Origin: Cylicocyclus nassatus
Taxonomy: Eukaryota > Nematoda > Chromadorea > Rhabditida > Strongylidae
Assembly: GCA_958299035.1 (NCBI GenBank)
Contig: CATQJL010000326.1
Location: 3,424,232-3,488,231, forward strand
Length of the DNA: 64,000 nt
Reading direction: 5' to 3'
Shown here: positions 13,597 to 25,906 of the stretch, piece by piece
How positions within the stretch are numbered: position 1 is the stretch's first letter
Layout of the letters: every line of letters begins with the position of its first letter
The notes under the pieces: model-generated
What the model was told of the DNA's origin: nothing
Databases searched by the model: none
Seen by the model: the letters and a program-made list of their open reading frames with translations, nothing else
Translations under genes and position numbers: made by a program

Positions 13597-13769
13597 CTGA
13601 ATGTGTTAACAAGTATATACCTTGGCATATTATCGTAGATTTGGCTAGCGCAATCAAAGAATTTGACTAAAACCAATGAGAAAAAGAAGATGGAAATTAT
13701 GGATTTGATGTGCTCTGAATCAGAGGGGAAATAAACTCTTGAAATCCCGAGTGTTATCGCTTGTGTCAT

Positions 13770-14247
13770 CATGTTATGCACGAGTCACAACAAAGATACC
13801 ATCAAATCCTTACGACTGTCGGAGAAAGAGAGATATTTTGTAAACATCCGTGCATGAGTAGTCAGCTCATACCCTAGTGATTTTGTAAATTTACGTTTTG
13901 TTACGATAATACCTGGAAAAATTTGTCTGTGTTCCGGAAATCCTGACATATTCCAAAGTGTGATATAGTGCTCATCTTCTGGGATGCGCAGATCTGGCTG
14001 CGTTACCTCAAATCCTGATCCATTTCTATAATTTTACTACAACCCAAACCTAGCCTTCTTCAAATGTCTTGGGGACGACCTTTACATTCTGCTCGATGTG
14101 TAGTTTCATTTAATACCATGTCCATTTCTGCAGGAAGAAAAGGACATATGATAGGATCCGTTATTTGGGCAATGAGTTCTCGTTGAGTTCTCGTCGTCAC
14201 TTACCAGCAAGTAGGAGAGAATGTGTGCCTAATGTTGCCAAAGGCAT
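13770..14247 (-). other. Coding-like fragments between the two minus-strand genes
   Basis: Two pieces look coding but cannot be joined cleanly. One starts with ATG at 14247 (MPLATLGTHSLLLA), has a strong GTAAGTG donor at 14204, and continues from an acceptor at 14127 (EMDMVLNETTHRAECK). The other is an open stretch at about 14026-13790 containing NGSGFEVTQPDLRIPEDEH and YITLWNMSGFPEHRQIFPG before a stop. A possible phase-0 join is from after EMDM to PDLRIPEDEH. No family is recognised. It may be a small gene, a pseudogene or chance. Confidence 0.3.
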
Positions 14248-15555
14248 TGTTTATTATTTTTCTGTGACCTGTAAAATTCCTATGCTCAAAAACGTTTTTT
14301 TAGGGATTCATGAGTGTGAAAAATAAGGTTAAATGTTTAAAGATACCATCCACCCAGATACTCTACTTCCATGTTTTGATCGTTTCGGGGCCTTCTCATG
14401 TCCCTAATTCTGAATGTGAAGTCGAGAACCCGCGAAAATCCCGACAGTTTCCGTTCGAAGAACCCGCAGGAAGGCTTTCCGGAACGATGATGGCGCACTG
14501 ATGGGCGGGGAGTACTCGAGAGGGGTGGTGCCGACTCGGGATCCTCATGCATCTTTGCTATTCCGAAGCGACATTGGCTTGGCCACTGGCTTGATAGGGG
14601 GTCCTTCTATTATAAGCTGCCAAAAGCTCAAGATTCCTAGCTTAGGGTGGAGGTGCCTTTAACACCTGAATATGAGGCCGATAGCAGGTTCGATGGGGAA
14701 GGGCTTGCCATCTTTCAACTGTCTATTCGTCCTGAATCCCAAATTTCATACTGTTTGTAAGAGCGCATGCCTTTGTCCTAGGACGAACTGAGCATGCAGG
14801 AGGGCAGGCGTTTATAGGGGGTGGAGTTGTGCGTTTGGATGAAATTCCATTTTCAAAGCCTAGTTTTGGTAAACTCTTTGCCTCCACTCAAGACTGAGAT
14901 AATAGTAGGGTTTGCCTCATCGAAAGCTCGTCACCATGCCCCAAGAACTCATTTGAAACTCAGGTTATTCGACAAAAACCTTTATAGGGGCGTTGCTTCC
15001 CAGTTAGTAAGTGTATTTCCATTAGATTGAACCTGTCCATAAGATTGAATCGTTTCTCTCATCAATGCAGCTTTGCACCACAAACTCGTGCTCCTTCAAC
15101 GAAATGTGCGCTCACCGCTGTATTACCAAATTTGCTTGTTGTTTCTGCTAATGCTTGAACCATGATCATTTGATAAAGAGATTGATATGTTGTCGAATGT
15201 ACAATTTATCAAGAGCATCAGAATGCGCTGTGAATCCAAATCGACTTTAAACATAGCACGACTACAGTGCTCTCAGCGTAATCCGTAATGACTGTATCTC
15301 GCAATGTGTTCAGGTTAACCGCAAATATTCTAGATTTTGAAAAAAATCATGGATTACTCCGAGGCTCTATAGTGTAACGATGCTCTTCCCGAAATATGAC
15401 GCAAAACATGGATGCGTAGAAGCTTAATTGGCAAACAAACACCATGAAGAAAAGCCCGTAAAGTTGAATTAACAAAGTAGACAAACTGCAGCACGGAGAT
15501 CATTAGATGATATTACTTTGAGAACACATAGCACAGAGATCAAGCCTATGAACTG

Positions 15556-18354
15556 TCATATGCATAGCCACAAAGAGCAATCAGTTGTCGAAGGATGTTG
15601 CTCGAAATGAATTATTAAAACGTTCTATAAACGACGCAGACATGCCGATGCACCGTACTTGGAACTGCTGTCGATTTTGATTTTTTCCTCTTCTTCTGAA
15701 ATAAAATTTGAATGATATACATTACTTTCAAAGCAAAAAGTGAAACTCACCCATGCGGCCGCTTGATGCTTTCAATGCGAGAAAAGTCGTGTTCAACAGC
15801 TTCGTGACCACGATCGCCATGAGGAGATGCTTCACAATACGGAAACACCTATAATTTTGTAGATTTATTTGACTTTTGTATTCTCATAGATTCCGGATAC
15901 ACGCAGAAATAAGAAACGTTCAGTCACTATATCCTAACTGGGAACGGTAGAAAACCATGCATAACAAAAAACCTTTCAAGGTGTTTTTAAATAATTTTCA
16001 TTCTCGATTGAGCCACCCAATATTCCCAGGCATACATAGACTTAGCTTACTCTCCTCGGATCTAGAACGAACAATTAGGAATTTCTTAGAATCCGCAAAA
16101 ATAAAAAAAATTCAGATGGGTGGCTCAATAATGACATGTCAAAATGTACGGCGTCAACAGTCGAGTCACATAAGTTTGACAACTCACATGAGTTTTTGCG
16201 AAGAGAGGTCTTGGGACGCCCTTACATGACAAATAATATGAATACGTTCAGAAATGACGAAAATCATTCCACACTTCAAGACTAAATACTCACAAGTAAA
16301 TTACTACTTCCTCGTTCGAGCGACAAGCGGAGCTGTTCGTTGCGCCACGATTCGCCAAATGGTAGCCACTGTTCCTCGGCTGAATTCCTTAACAGCGAAT
16401 CATTCCTTAAGTAAAGGAAGATGACCATTCGCTGTTAATGTGTTCTAAAGTCTTGCTAGGACAATAGAGAAGTGTTATAGATGCTCACCTAGGTGTGACC
16501 TTTACTTCCTTAGTCTCGTCCTCACTTTCTGAGTCAAGAATACTCGTACAAGCCGGAGCTGTGTGAATAACTGAGGTGCGTACGACTCCTTCGCCCATTT
16601 CGCTGAGAACATCACGGTAATAGGTTGCCTCCATAGAATACTGGATTGCCTTAATTGCAAGCCATCAAGTCAGAATTTTCGAAAATAGTTTCTTGTTCGT
16701 TTGATTTTAGTACAGAATGACTCGTATTGACGCCGTTATATCGTCCCTGTGCCAGAGCTGTGCCAACGCCGTGCCGCGACGCCGCGCACATAGCCGCATT
16801 GACCATTATGCGTCCGGCACAGCGCTAGCACAGCTCCGGTTCAGCGCTGACTGCAGTTTTGGACTCGGCCAAGGAATGCAGAACGCATTTGAAATCAAAA
16901 AAGCAATTAACCATCTTGAGTAAATCACATTAACGCATGAGACACATCTTGAATCTGAATCTTCCTACAAAAAACTATTTTTTTTCCTTTCAAGACCCAC
17001 ACATTTTTTTTCATACTCAAATGAGAAGCAGCGCACCTTAACACTCTCGAGTTTCTTGAAAAAATGTCAGTGAAATGGGATCAAATACTTCTAATGAAAA
17101 CGCAAAAACTTTTCTGTAACACGGAAGATTGTAAACACTTAAAAACGTTACTAAGCAATGGATTCATAAATTGAAGCTTCGGTGCAGCCCCTTAATTTGT
17201 TGACATCATTAATTAGAATTTACAAGTAGTAACGAACTGAACAACAAGCTGAGAAAAGTACATTTATGGATTAGGAAAGCGCTTCAGGCTTACTTGAATA
17301 AGAAATGGAATTCCTCTAATATTCTTCATCACCGCTTCCGTTGTGTCTGGATTGATTGTGGCATCTTTGCCAAGTTTTTCTTCTTTCCAGTGTTTCACAA
17401 AGTATATCGGACGGTGAATAACCTGTAATTAATAATGAGTTTGTCTGAAAGGAAAAAATAATAGGTTAGAATTGGAATTCGCATACCTTTGGTCGAATAA
17501 ACCAAGTGATAGCAAATAATAACATTCCTAGAAGGCCAGCTACTGTCAGCACTAATGAGACTATGAGTAAGTCTTCACGCAGAATACCAAGAAATAACCC
17601 TTGAAACATATTATAAGGATTAGTAAAATAAAATAAATACGAAGACTTACCCGTTAAAAAAGTTAACAAGTTGAAAACTGCAGAGCAGATCAGCACGTGA
17701 CGTAGCAGGCACATTACTGGAACAAACAAATCCTGCTGATATTTCACTAATGAAGGCAAGACATGTCGGATGTCACGTATAAAAAAATAAAGAAATGACG
17801 GGCATTTTTACAAGTATTATACATCAAAGGTAGAAGGTACAAAGGTAAATCTGATGCACTTCACATGCTAGCCTTATTTATTCAACTATGCATTCAATTG
17901 AGAAATGCAAGGTAAATGGTGTCCTAAAATTCATAGGGAGAAAAAGGAATCACCTTTATGTCAGCTCAAGTTTCATTACACATAGCTCCAAATTTGAGAA
18001 TGAGGGAACGAGAACGAGTTTGTGAGTACGCTGTATGCCAAAATACACAGCAAAGCTTCGATGAAAGTTTGGAGTGAAATTTGTCGTAAATTCAAATTTG
18101 ATCTTTCTGTTGAGTATAAGTGACTCAAAGCCACGGATATATAAAGATTTGGATTGGGCGACCGCTTCGAAATAATTTCAAGGATGAAGAAGTTGAAGAT
18201 GCTGACATATGTATACGATGAAACAACACTATCTATTTGCGAGAGTAGAACTTACTCCTGACATATTATCTATTATTTTCTTGGACTCGAAAGGATTTGC
18301 GCTTTGGTAATTTTGCTCATCGCGTTGATGTCGAATGAATAAGGAAGTGATTAG
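15556..18354 (-). CDS. Unassigned nematode membrane protein with two hydrophobic segments (ends uncertain)
   Basis: I do not recognise the family. Exons with compatible phase: 18354-18256, 17735-17651, 17599-17487, 17422-17294, 16640-16489, 16387-16294 and 15848-15751, plus an uncertain last exon starting at 15695. The predicted chain runs from a polar N-terminal part (RDEQNYQSANPFESKK) to a hydrophobic segment (CLLRHVLICSAVFNLLTFL), a short loop, and a second segment (LLIVSLVLTVAGLLGMLLFA). It ends in a long polar tail (RPIYFVKHWKEEKLGKD, an acidic SESEDETKE patch, EEQWLPFGESWRNEQL). Splice sites are mostly good (GTAAGT, GTATGC, GTGAGC). The true ATG was not found; an alternative start is 17714 in the second exon. 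In the phase the splice junction dictates, the last exon stops at 15556-15558; another frame stops at 15625-15627 with a more natural-looking peptide. Exon structure moderately sure, function unknown. Confidence 0.6.
16750..16860. repeat. GC-rich inverted repeat inside an intron of the membrane-protein gene
   Basis: GAGCTGTGCCAACGCCGTGC pairs imperfectly with CGGCACAGCGCTAGCACAGC. It lies in the intron between 16640 and 17294 and is much richer in GC than its surroundings. Confidence 0.45.
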
Positions 18355-21300
18355 CTATTTGCACACATGAAATTTGTGTTATATGCATTTTCGCAGAAGA
18401 ATATCTTCAGATTAAACACTGAGTTCTAATTGCATGTACTTGATCCATACTTGTCAGCAAAGAATGCATTAAAGTTTCTGGGCTCTCCATAAAAGCACAT
18501 CAGGTTTTGAAATAAAAGATATGCAAGCTAATATACAGCAAATATAACTCTTACTCACTTCTAGTTTTCAAGGCCAAGCTTCACAGCCTGCTCCTCTCTA
18601 CTATCATAGCCTTTAGTCAGCGAATAAAATATGCAAATTGGAGGGCAAGGTTAGGGTAAACCTTGCCCTAGTACGAGAATTGTGCCAATTAACAATGAAA
18701 TCAAGATTGGCATCGTCAGAGCAGAAAATCTCAGGAAAATCTCAATTCAGAAAAAGTAAAATGCAAGAACGATATGTACGTGCTTGCCAGAAATTCTTCT
18801 CTCAAATTTAGTCTGTCTCTATGATAATTAATGCAAGCAAGCTATTAGGTTGATGCATGCACAATTCTTGCACCAAAAAATTAGAAAAAATGTTTTAAAA
18901 ATGCTTAAACAGATTAATCGATTTACGAAGCATACTTATTGTTATGTATATCAAAAGTAGTATTTTATAGTACATTATGGAAGATTAATATGAAACAAAA
19001 TCAATAAGTCAATTTAAAAGCATCGAAAATCGTAATTATTGGCAGAGACATTCAATCACTACCAGCTTCTCTTTGTTGAAAAGAGGATGTCATAAAACTA
19101 GCATCAAAAAGAAATTCAAATTTTAGGGGACTTCAAGCAAATTTAGTGACTAAAATTCGAAGCATCACTTTTTGGGTATTTCTCTTAATCAATTTACTAG
19201 AGTAGGTCAAAAGTAATGAGAGCTTCGCAGCTCTTCTTAGACCTATTCTCAAATTAGGTAGAAAGTAGACAGGCAAGTGCTTTGAATGTTTCTTGCACGG
19301 CTTTTCTTCCTCTTTCCAACACCTAAAATTACCAATCAAATCACTCAGTAATTGCTGAAATAATTGCAGAACTTTGAACCCAAAGCGTTTGCTGTTCGAA
19401 TTCTATGGTTTTTTCAGAAGTGTCAAGAAATTCTAGATTATGGAATGTGAAGCGGTAAAGTTTGATTGCTTTGCTATCAAGTTTGATAATGTATTATTTT
19501 CAAAGCTCCCAAATTCGATAGATTTTGTAGGGTTTGATGAGTTTTTGTTTTGAGCGATTTTTTGAAAATTTGTGGCTTTTGGAAAAATGATTTCAAAAAA
19601 CCCAGAATGCTAGTTTCGAATGACCTAATAAATGCTTTGCATTGAGCGGGACCTGTTTTGTTTTTTGCAATTAAATTTGTTTGAAAACCTCAAACTGAAA
19701 TTTCTGAGGATTAGCTAAACTCACCCAAAGCAAAAATGACGGGCTCAAAATTCGGGAAACTTTTTCTACAACTAAGAATTCATTTGGATCCCTGGCCTGA
19801 CTGCTGAAAAGAGAAAGAAAAGCTACGTTTGATACAGTTTAAGGTATTCTTCTAACTTCTACACGATTTGCGGAAAGTTGAAATGGGAAGCAAAATGTTC
19901 TCATTACTTTTGGCACAACCTATTATATCGTTGCCATGTGTCTTCAAGGACTCGAGCACCTCCAAAAAACGCAAGATTTTCTCGCTCTATTACGTTTCAA
20001 GCCAGAAGGTTTCATGAAGCTGAATGAAGTAATAGAAAAAATTACGGTGAAAATTGAAAAAAATTATGGTGCAAGAATTTTGCGTCAACGTAATTGTTGG
20101 GGTAGGACAGCCCTAATCAAGCAAGCATGTGTTTCGTTTCCTAGCAAAAGGCTTTTTCTACTTTGCTTCAACAAATTAGCGCTTATAGAGTAGGTACAAG
20201 AAAAAAGCCATTTTGGCAAAAACATTCCACTTTGAAGAGTGTGATGATCTTGATAGAGAAGAGAATTATTTCATTGCGTAAATTAGAGTAGCAAAAGATA
20301 TTTCATACCTGAAATGTATGTAGACTTATGTTTTCTAACTAAGTCGATCGTACGACAGCGGCTTTTGTTATTGCTTAAAAGTCTGAAGCAACATTATTGA
20401 CGAGGAACAACTTTGAGAACTTTGCTCTTCTAAGTTCGCAGTGCTTTTGAGGAATTCAAAAGAAAAGTGTCAATAACTTTTTCTAATCCAGGCTTAACCT
20501 TATTCTAAATCCCGGCAAAATACAACCTTTTTTCTGGGTAAAGGGGCGAAGAGTCAATCTGACATTTACGACTTCCATGCGTAAAACATATAACCATATG
20601 ATTTTCTTGATGCCGAAGTTTCGTAAAAAATTTTGAGTTTTTAGGTTCCTGTAATTGCGTCTAACGATACTACTAAATATTGCTCCAAATTGAAGTGCAA
20701 GTCCTCTTTATGCACTAGCCGAATATATCGCAAGTAAGTGTTAGAGAAGGTGGAATGTCCTTTAAAGTGAAGAGCTCTCGTACGTATTAGGAAGATTTGC
20801 GTAACTTTTCTGTGAAATCTACTACTTTTCAGAACTTCACTGTGTATATCACTTCCCAAATAACATGTATCTTCATTCAAATTATACTAACATGAAGGCT
20901 ATGAAACAGAGCCAATCTAGCAGTTATTCTCAAGAAACAAAGATAAACAAAGCTCGTCTTCTAGTAGACGTATTTCGTTGTACTCCTTAGTTCAACATCT
21001 GCTTCTAAGAATCTGATAATTAAGTATTCGAGTCTAAATTACGCCTTTTTATCATTACTTTCGCTGTTATGACGTTGGTGAAAAGTCGGAACGAGGTAGA
21101 CTTTCGAATGAGCATGAATGAAGATGCTGAGATCTGATAAAAGCAATTTTTAGCTATCCATCTTTGCCAATTTAAGAAAGCTCGAGTTCCTTAAGATATG
21201 ACCACAAAAAATCACTCGGAACTCCTATTCATTCATAAGTTTTGGTGAACGGAATAACAATTTTCAACCTTCACACCAATTTCTAATATATTGAAGGCGA

Positions 21301-22268
21301 GCGATGCACTAGAATAAAAACATACAAGTGGAAGTCAAATACTCAGTGAAAGCATCGCTTTGAAAAAGCAAAATTAGCATTGCAAAAGCTTGCTTGTGAC
21401 AGAAAACCAAGCGGAACTGATATAGAAACTAATACCAAATAGAAAGCGTTGGTAATAGGACACCAATTTCTGTGATTGGATCGTTTTGCATCGCAAAAGG
21501 CGCATCTTAATAACTAATTAGCACTAGCCGCACTCGAAAATCATCATATGGTTGTTTACTACAGAGCAGAGTAGCCGTCGACGTATGAAGTGATGTGAAG
21601 CGGAATGCATTTGTCGAGGAACTCACGAGGTATTGAAAAGAAATGTTCTTGAATAGGCCAATTAATGAAGGATTGAATATAATGGCTTGAGACATTTTGT
21701 AATACTTGAATTCGAGGAGCAAATCTGTGCAAATTAGCAGTATTCGAGAAGTTTTTGAAGATTTAGCACGTGCCAATGATGGTTTGACTTTCGAGGAGGG
21801 CAGAATTCTAGCGCGTTGCCTCTAGAGTTCATTCGTACTCTGCCTTAAAGAAGTCTCGAAGCGATCACGAGGCAGCAGATTCGGATGCTCAATATTAGTG
21901 CAATTAGCGAATAGATAACAAAACTCAGTTCAGCAAGATTTCGAGACGAATGAGTTACGTGGGCGGGCTAAATGAGAGTTGCATAGAGAGGTGAGAACAT
22001 GTGTCGACGGCAAGAACTCATATCCTCTGAAAAAAGGCGAAAACTTCACTAATGACGTCAGCACGTCTAAGACATGTACCTAAACCAAGCTCATTTACTA
22101 CTTAGAGCTGCGAGTGAGAAGTTGTATTTGGCGAATCGTAGCTTGAGAATGTGATCGCTACATTTTCTATCACTAGCATTGCGCTATATTCACTTCTAGG
22201 ACCTACAACCGACTAGCATTACAAGTACTAGAAAAATTAAATTACATCAACATACACGGCACAATGTA
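18355..22268. other. Gene-poor AT-rich stretch
   Basis: Upstream exons of the minus-strand membrane-protein gene may lie here; YDSREEQAVKLGLEN can be read on the minus strand near 18.6 kb but stops before its donor. The frame at 19936-20193 has no recognisable domain. Confidence 0.4.
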
Positions 22269-22779
22269 TTAGGTTATCCCGGAAGTAAACTTTTTTTTCA
22301 AATAACAGGATCCGCTTAAGTCGCATTCCACGTAAAGTTTGAAGTCAAATTTGAAAAAAAATTTGTCATTTGAGAATCGGATTTTTGCGAGAAGAAATCC
22401 TACGGACCTCCAATATGGTCATTATACATAAGACACATAGTAGTACTCATATATGCCTTTCGAGCCATACTTGTTTCTTAATTTTAAGCCCCGGAAAAAT
22501 TTCACCAAATGCAACCTTGGGTACTACTATGTGTCTATTATACAATGACCGAGTTGGAAGTCTGTAGGAATTTTCTGGAAGGAGATCAGATTTTTAGGGT
22601 AGCTGAAAAATGTTGATTTTTGGCTCCAAATATTACCTGCATTACGACTTAGATCGATCTTTGGTGGTCTTTTTGTAGAGCTAGCTTTGCTCTATCGAAG
22701 GTACCATAAATCTATTAGAAAAACAAGAACAAGAGCTCAATTTATTTGGAATTGGAGTTTACTTTTGAGATGACCATAG
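22269..22779. mobile_element. Mariner-like MITE with an internal inverted repeat
   Basis: The ends TTAGGTTATCCCGGAAGT and the complement of CTATGGTCATCTCAAAAGT share an AGTAAACT inner portion and are flanked by TA. An internal inverted repeat pairs 22395-22446 with 22521-22573, about 52 bases with a few mismatches. No transposase frame. Confidence 0.6.
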
Positions 22780-23275
22780 TAGGCATACATTGGAAAAGAA
22801 GGTTTAAATCTGGCAAAGTGTCATTCGCCAAAATCCACAACGATGGAAACTTTCGAAAACTCTAGAGATCTCATTTTTACATGCATGTTATCAAAGCACT
22901 TCTCCGTCTCACCGTAAAATGTGGTTACTCTTTCAGTTTGTTCAGAGTAATCTTTTAGTTTATAATGTTTATTACAATACTCATAACACAGTGATGGCGC
23001 TGTCTAGCTCTCCTCGTTGTTGTGCTAACTTTGAAGGATAACGATGATATCTAAGCAATTCTGTTCTTTCAAAGAGTCTCACAAACCTGAATTGGCTTTA
23101 TTCTTAGAGAAGGATACTTGGAGCTTGGGGTTATGCCGAATAATCTCTAGTTCTGTTCCCTAAAGAGTCTCGGAAACTTAAATGGGCTCTGTTTTTAGAG
23201 AATGATACTTCCGAGTTGACGTTTCAACATAAAAAAATAATTAAATAAGTTGATGATCCAGTGCATGACAAAAAT

Positions 23276-23426
23276 TACTAATTCTCAACTTCTTACTTAA
23301 TACTGGGTATTCCTTCCTTACCGAGCAGGTCCGGGGAAGACTCAAAAATTAAGTCATACTCCGTCTTAGAGAAGGTACGAAACAGGGTGATAACGTAACA
23401 CATGTAATTTTGTCTTATATCATCAA
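23276..23426. repeat. Direct repeat copy 1 of a segment repeated at 25028-25179
   Basis: Shared blocks include TTCCTTCC-TACCGAG, CATACTCCGTCTA/TAG and GATAACG/AAAAAGTAACACAT followed by TAATTTT. Similarity covers about 150 bases with scattered changes. Confidence 0.65.
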
Positions 23427-23929
23427 AAAGTGAGTGAGGGTGAAAACCACAGGCTGTAGATAAAGAGAACGACCATTGCTGGAGGTCAGATAGTTACGAA
23501 ATGTAAAATTAGACAGCTTTGTTCATAGTAATAAATGCTTCCTCATCAACAGACATGATGTGCCTAGAGCATATGTAGACATTATTAATACTAGCTGTTG
23601 CAGCTGCGTTTTCGAGAAAAAAGCTAGGTGAGCGACAAATAGAATTAACACAGTATGTATGGACAGATGAGAAAGAGAGTGACTCTTCAGGAAATGTAGT
23701 GTGACAGCACATAGACCTCACACTTCGCAGTATATCAAGATTATTCCACAAAGCCTTTTATACGGATATGACTCTGCAATCAGTGTTGTTATTGACAACA
23801 AGAAAGTGAGCTCTGTGAGTGCGATACTTAGTAGGGTTGCGCGATTGGTTTGGGCCACGAAATTTTTACAGGGGTAAAGCTAAGGAAAAAATTCAGAACC
23901 CAGCTCTACACAACACAAGTGTACACCTG

Positions 23930-24086
23930 TTGAGCGGGTGGAGGACTATATGTCGCCGAATTTGGAAGAGTCCCGCGCGGATTCCCTGCAGGAACGCATG
24001 TCCGCGCATGTACAAGGGTGCGTATTTGTCGCAAATGACCGCGGGGACCGCCCTTTTTCGGCGACATATGGTCCTCCACCCCTGTT
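23930..24086. mobile_element. Short palindromic foldback element
   Basis: GGGTGGAGGACTATATGTCG on the left pairs with CGACATATGGTCCTCCACCC on the right. Weaker pairing continues inward through GTCCCGCGCGG. Total about 157 bases, GC-rich centre, no frame. Confidence 0.7.
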
Positions 24087-24198
24087 AAGCTTATCATTTT
24101 CACTTCAAACATAGTACGAATTTGATCAAATGAACAATGTTATATCTCTGTTACGCCTAAGACGCAGGAGATGGGGCGCGGGAGGTGGCAAAGTGGCT

Positions 24199-25000
24199 TA
24201 ACACATTCACGACAAGGCCGATTTTTCGATTAATGCCGTTTCGGACCAGAGCCTTTTTCGCTTTGTCAAAATAAGATCCATCCGTGGGTCGTATTGTCCG
24301 AAATGGTAGTCTTTTTGGAAGAAATTTGAAACATGTCTCCGAGAATTTCCCTACAAGGGTTATCGAAGACGCTGATAACCAAAATATGATTTATTTCAGT
24401 TTTAGGTTACGGTAGTCATTCTGTACGAACACAACATCATAGATTTTCATGAAAAATTGTGTTTTGGGGTTATTTCACGTGCTGATCACGATTACAGTGT
24501 CCACTTTGTTCACTACTTTCCCACAGTGGGACTACGGTAGCAGTACGGTAGAATTTTCCTCCTGTTGTGTTCGTACAGAATGACTACCGTAACCTTACGT
24601 ATACTGACAAAGAATCAAGAAACATATGTAAGAAGGCGGTATTAAAACTTGAGACTATCATTTTCGTAATCAGCATGCTAATAACCTATACATGTAAGGT
24701 TTAAGCTTCCTGAGATGAACAATGCGAAAAATCAATAAAATCGATAAACTCGATAATTTTTGATGGTCTGACATCAGTCTCGTGCCCTCCCTGTATTTCT
24801 CGTGCATGTAAACTTGGATTTTCAAAAACAGCACCACTCTGCGAACAATTTGAGCTAAAGTCTGTGCCTTATGGCTGGAGCTTCGCCAAAGTGCCCCCAA
24901 TCATGTGCCAGAACCTCGTAGAACCATCGTATACTGGCAAAGATAGAGCTTCAGGCATCTCACGACCCACCGGTGGGTCGTATTGTCGTGAATGTGTTGA
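24199..25000. mobile_element. Non-autonomous element with ACACATTCACGACAA termini, carrying a nested MITE
   Basis: Left end TAACACATTCACGACAA and right end TTGTCGTGAATGTGTTGA are inverted copies. Near the right end is a perfect palindrome GACCCACCGGTGGGTC (24964-24979). A related GTGGGTCGTATTGTC block sits near the left end (about 24285). The PIF-like MITE at 24404-24595 lies inside. No coding frame is recognised. Confidence 0.6.
24404..24595. mobile_element. PIF/Harbinger-like MITE with a perfect 32-bp terminal repeat
   Basis: Left arm 24404-24435 and right arm 24564-24595 are exact reverse complements starting AGGTTACGGTAGTCATTCTG. The outermost bases can be read as TTA duplications flanking GGTTACGG...CCGTAACC, which fits PIF/Harbinger. 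The perfect arms suggest a young insertion. Confidence 0.75.
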
Positions 25001-25027
25001 GAAAAAATAAATACAAGAGTAAAAATA

Positions 25028-25179
25028 CAAAATTACTAAATTTCAACTTTTTACTTGGTAATAAGTCTTCCTTCCCTACCGAGGAATTCTGGAGAAGACC
25101 TAGAAAACACGCCATACTCCGTCTAGGGGAAGATACGAAACAGAGTGAAAAAGTAACACATATAATTTTCTTTTTTATT
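25028..25179. repeat. Direct repeat copy 2 of the segment at 23276-23426
   Basis: Same orientation as the first copy, beginning AAATTACTAA and keeping the CATACTCCGTCTAGGGGAAG and ACGAAACAGAGTG blocks. The two copies flank about 1.6 kb that holds two or three further inverted-repeat elements. Confidence 0.65.
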
Positions 25180-25906
25180 AAGGCAGGAGAACAGAGGAGA
25201 CACGGTAGCGTTGTTGAAATTGGGAAGTTAACTTAATTTTTTTGATAAAAAAACAGAAGTTGGGATATTTTCTAGTTTTTGCCCCAAATACTTAGGATCA
25301 AAAGCTGTGGCAAGCGCATCTGAAGAGCAGACTTTTGGTACGGTTTTGGTACGTTTTTTTCGAAAATATTTTTTCTCGACAGCCACTGTAACCTGTATGT
25401 AACTCAATAATGACCTGGTCCTACAAGGAATTCAAAGCAAAAAAGTGAATATTGTATCAGGGCCTCGCTCACTAAACATCCGCTAACATGAGCAATGTAA
25501 AGGCCAATCCCAAATGAAGGCGGACGCCCTTAGAAGATAAGCGCGCGAACGCGTCACCCGAGCATCCGCCCCCTACTGTATGGATCTCAAACGCTTCTAG
25601 AATGTTAGTAGATGTTCGAACCCGTGTTCGTGAACGTTTTGCGGCTAAAAAACATCCTCGTTAAGATTGGTCTTTATTCCTATTATGATGAAGGTACGAG
25701 ATTGGAGCACCTCCAACGTTGCAATTTTCTTTGTCTTGCCATATTCTTAAACTGTCTTGCTGTACTCTGAAAAAGAGACTTCTTCTTAATCCTGCATCGG
25801 GACAAATTTCAATAGAAGACCTTGTGCCGTTTAAGGAGAAGCTATGTGAAAAAATCCCACTTGTATTGACAGGATGGTAGAATCAGGAAAAAATATAAAA
25901 GTAATA

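Noticed and set aside
19936..20193. 85-aa frame with Leu/Lys-rich text as a transposase remnant
   Set aside because: No catalytic motif and no terminal repeats identified around it.
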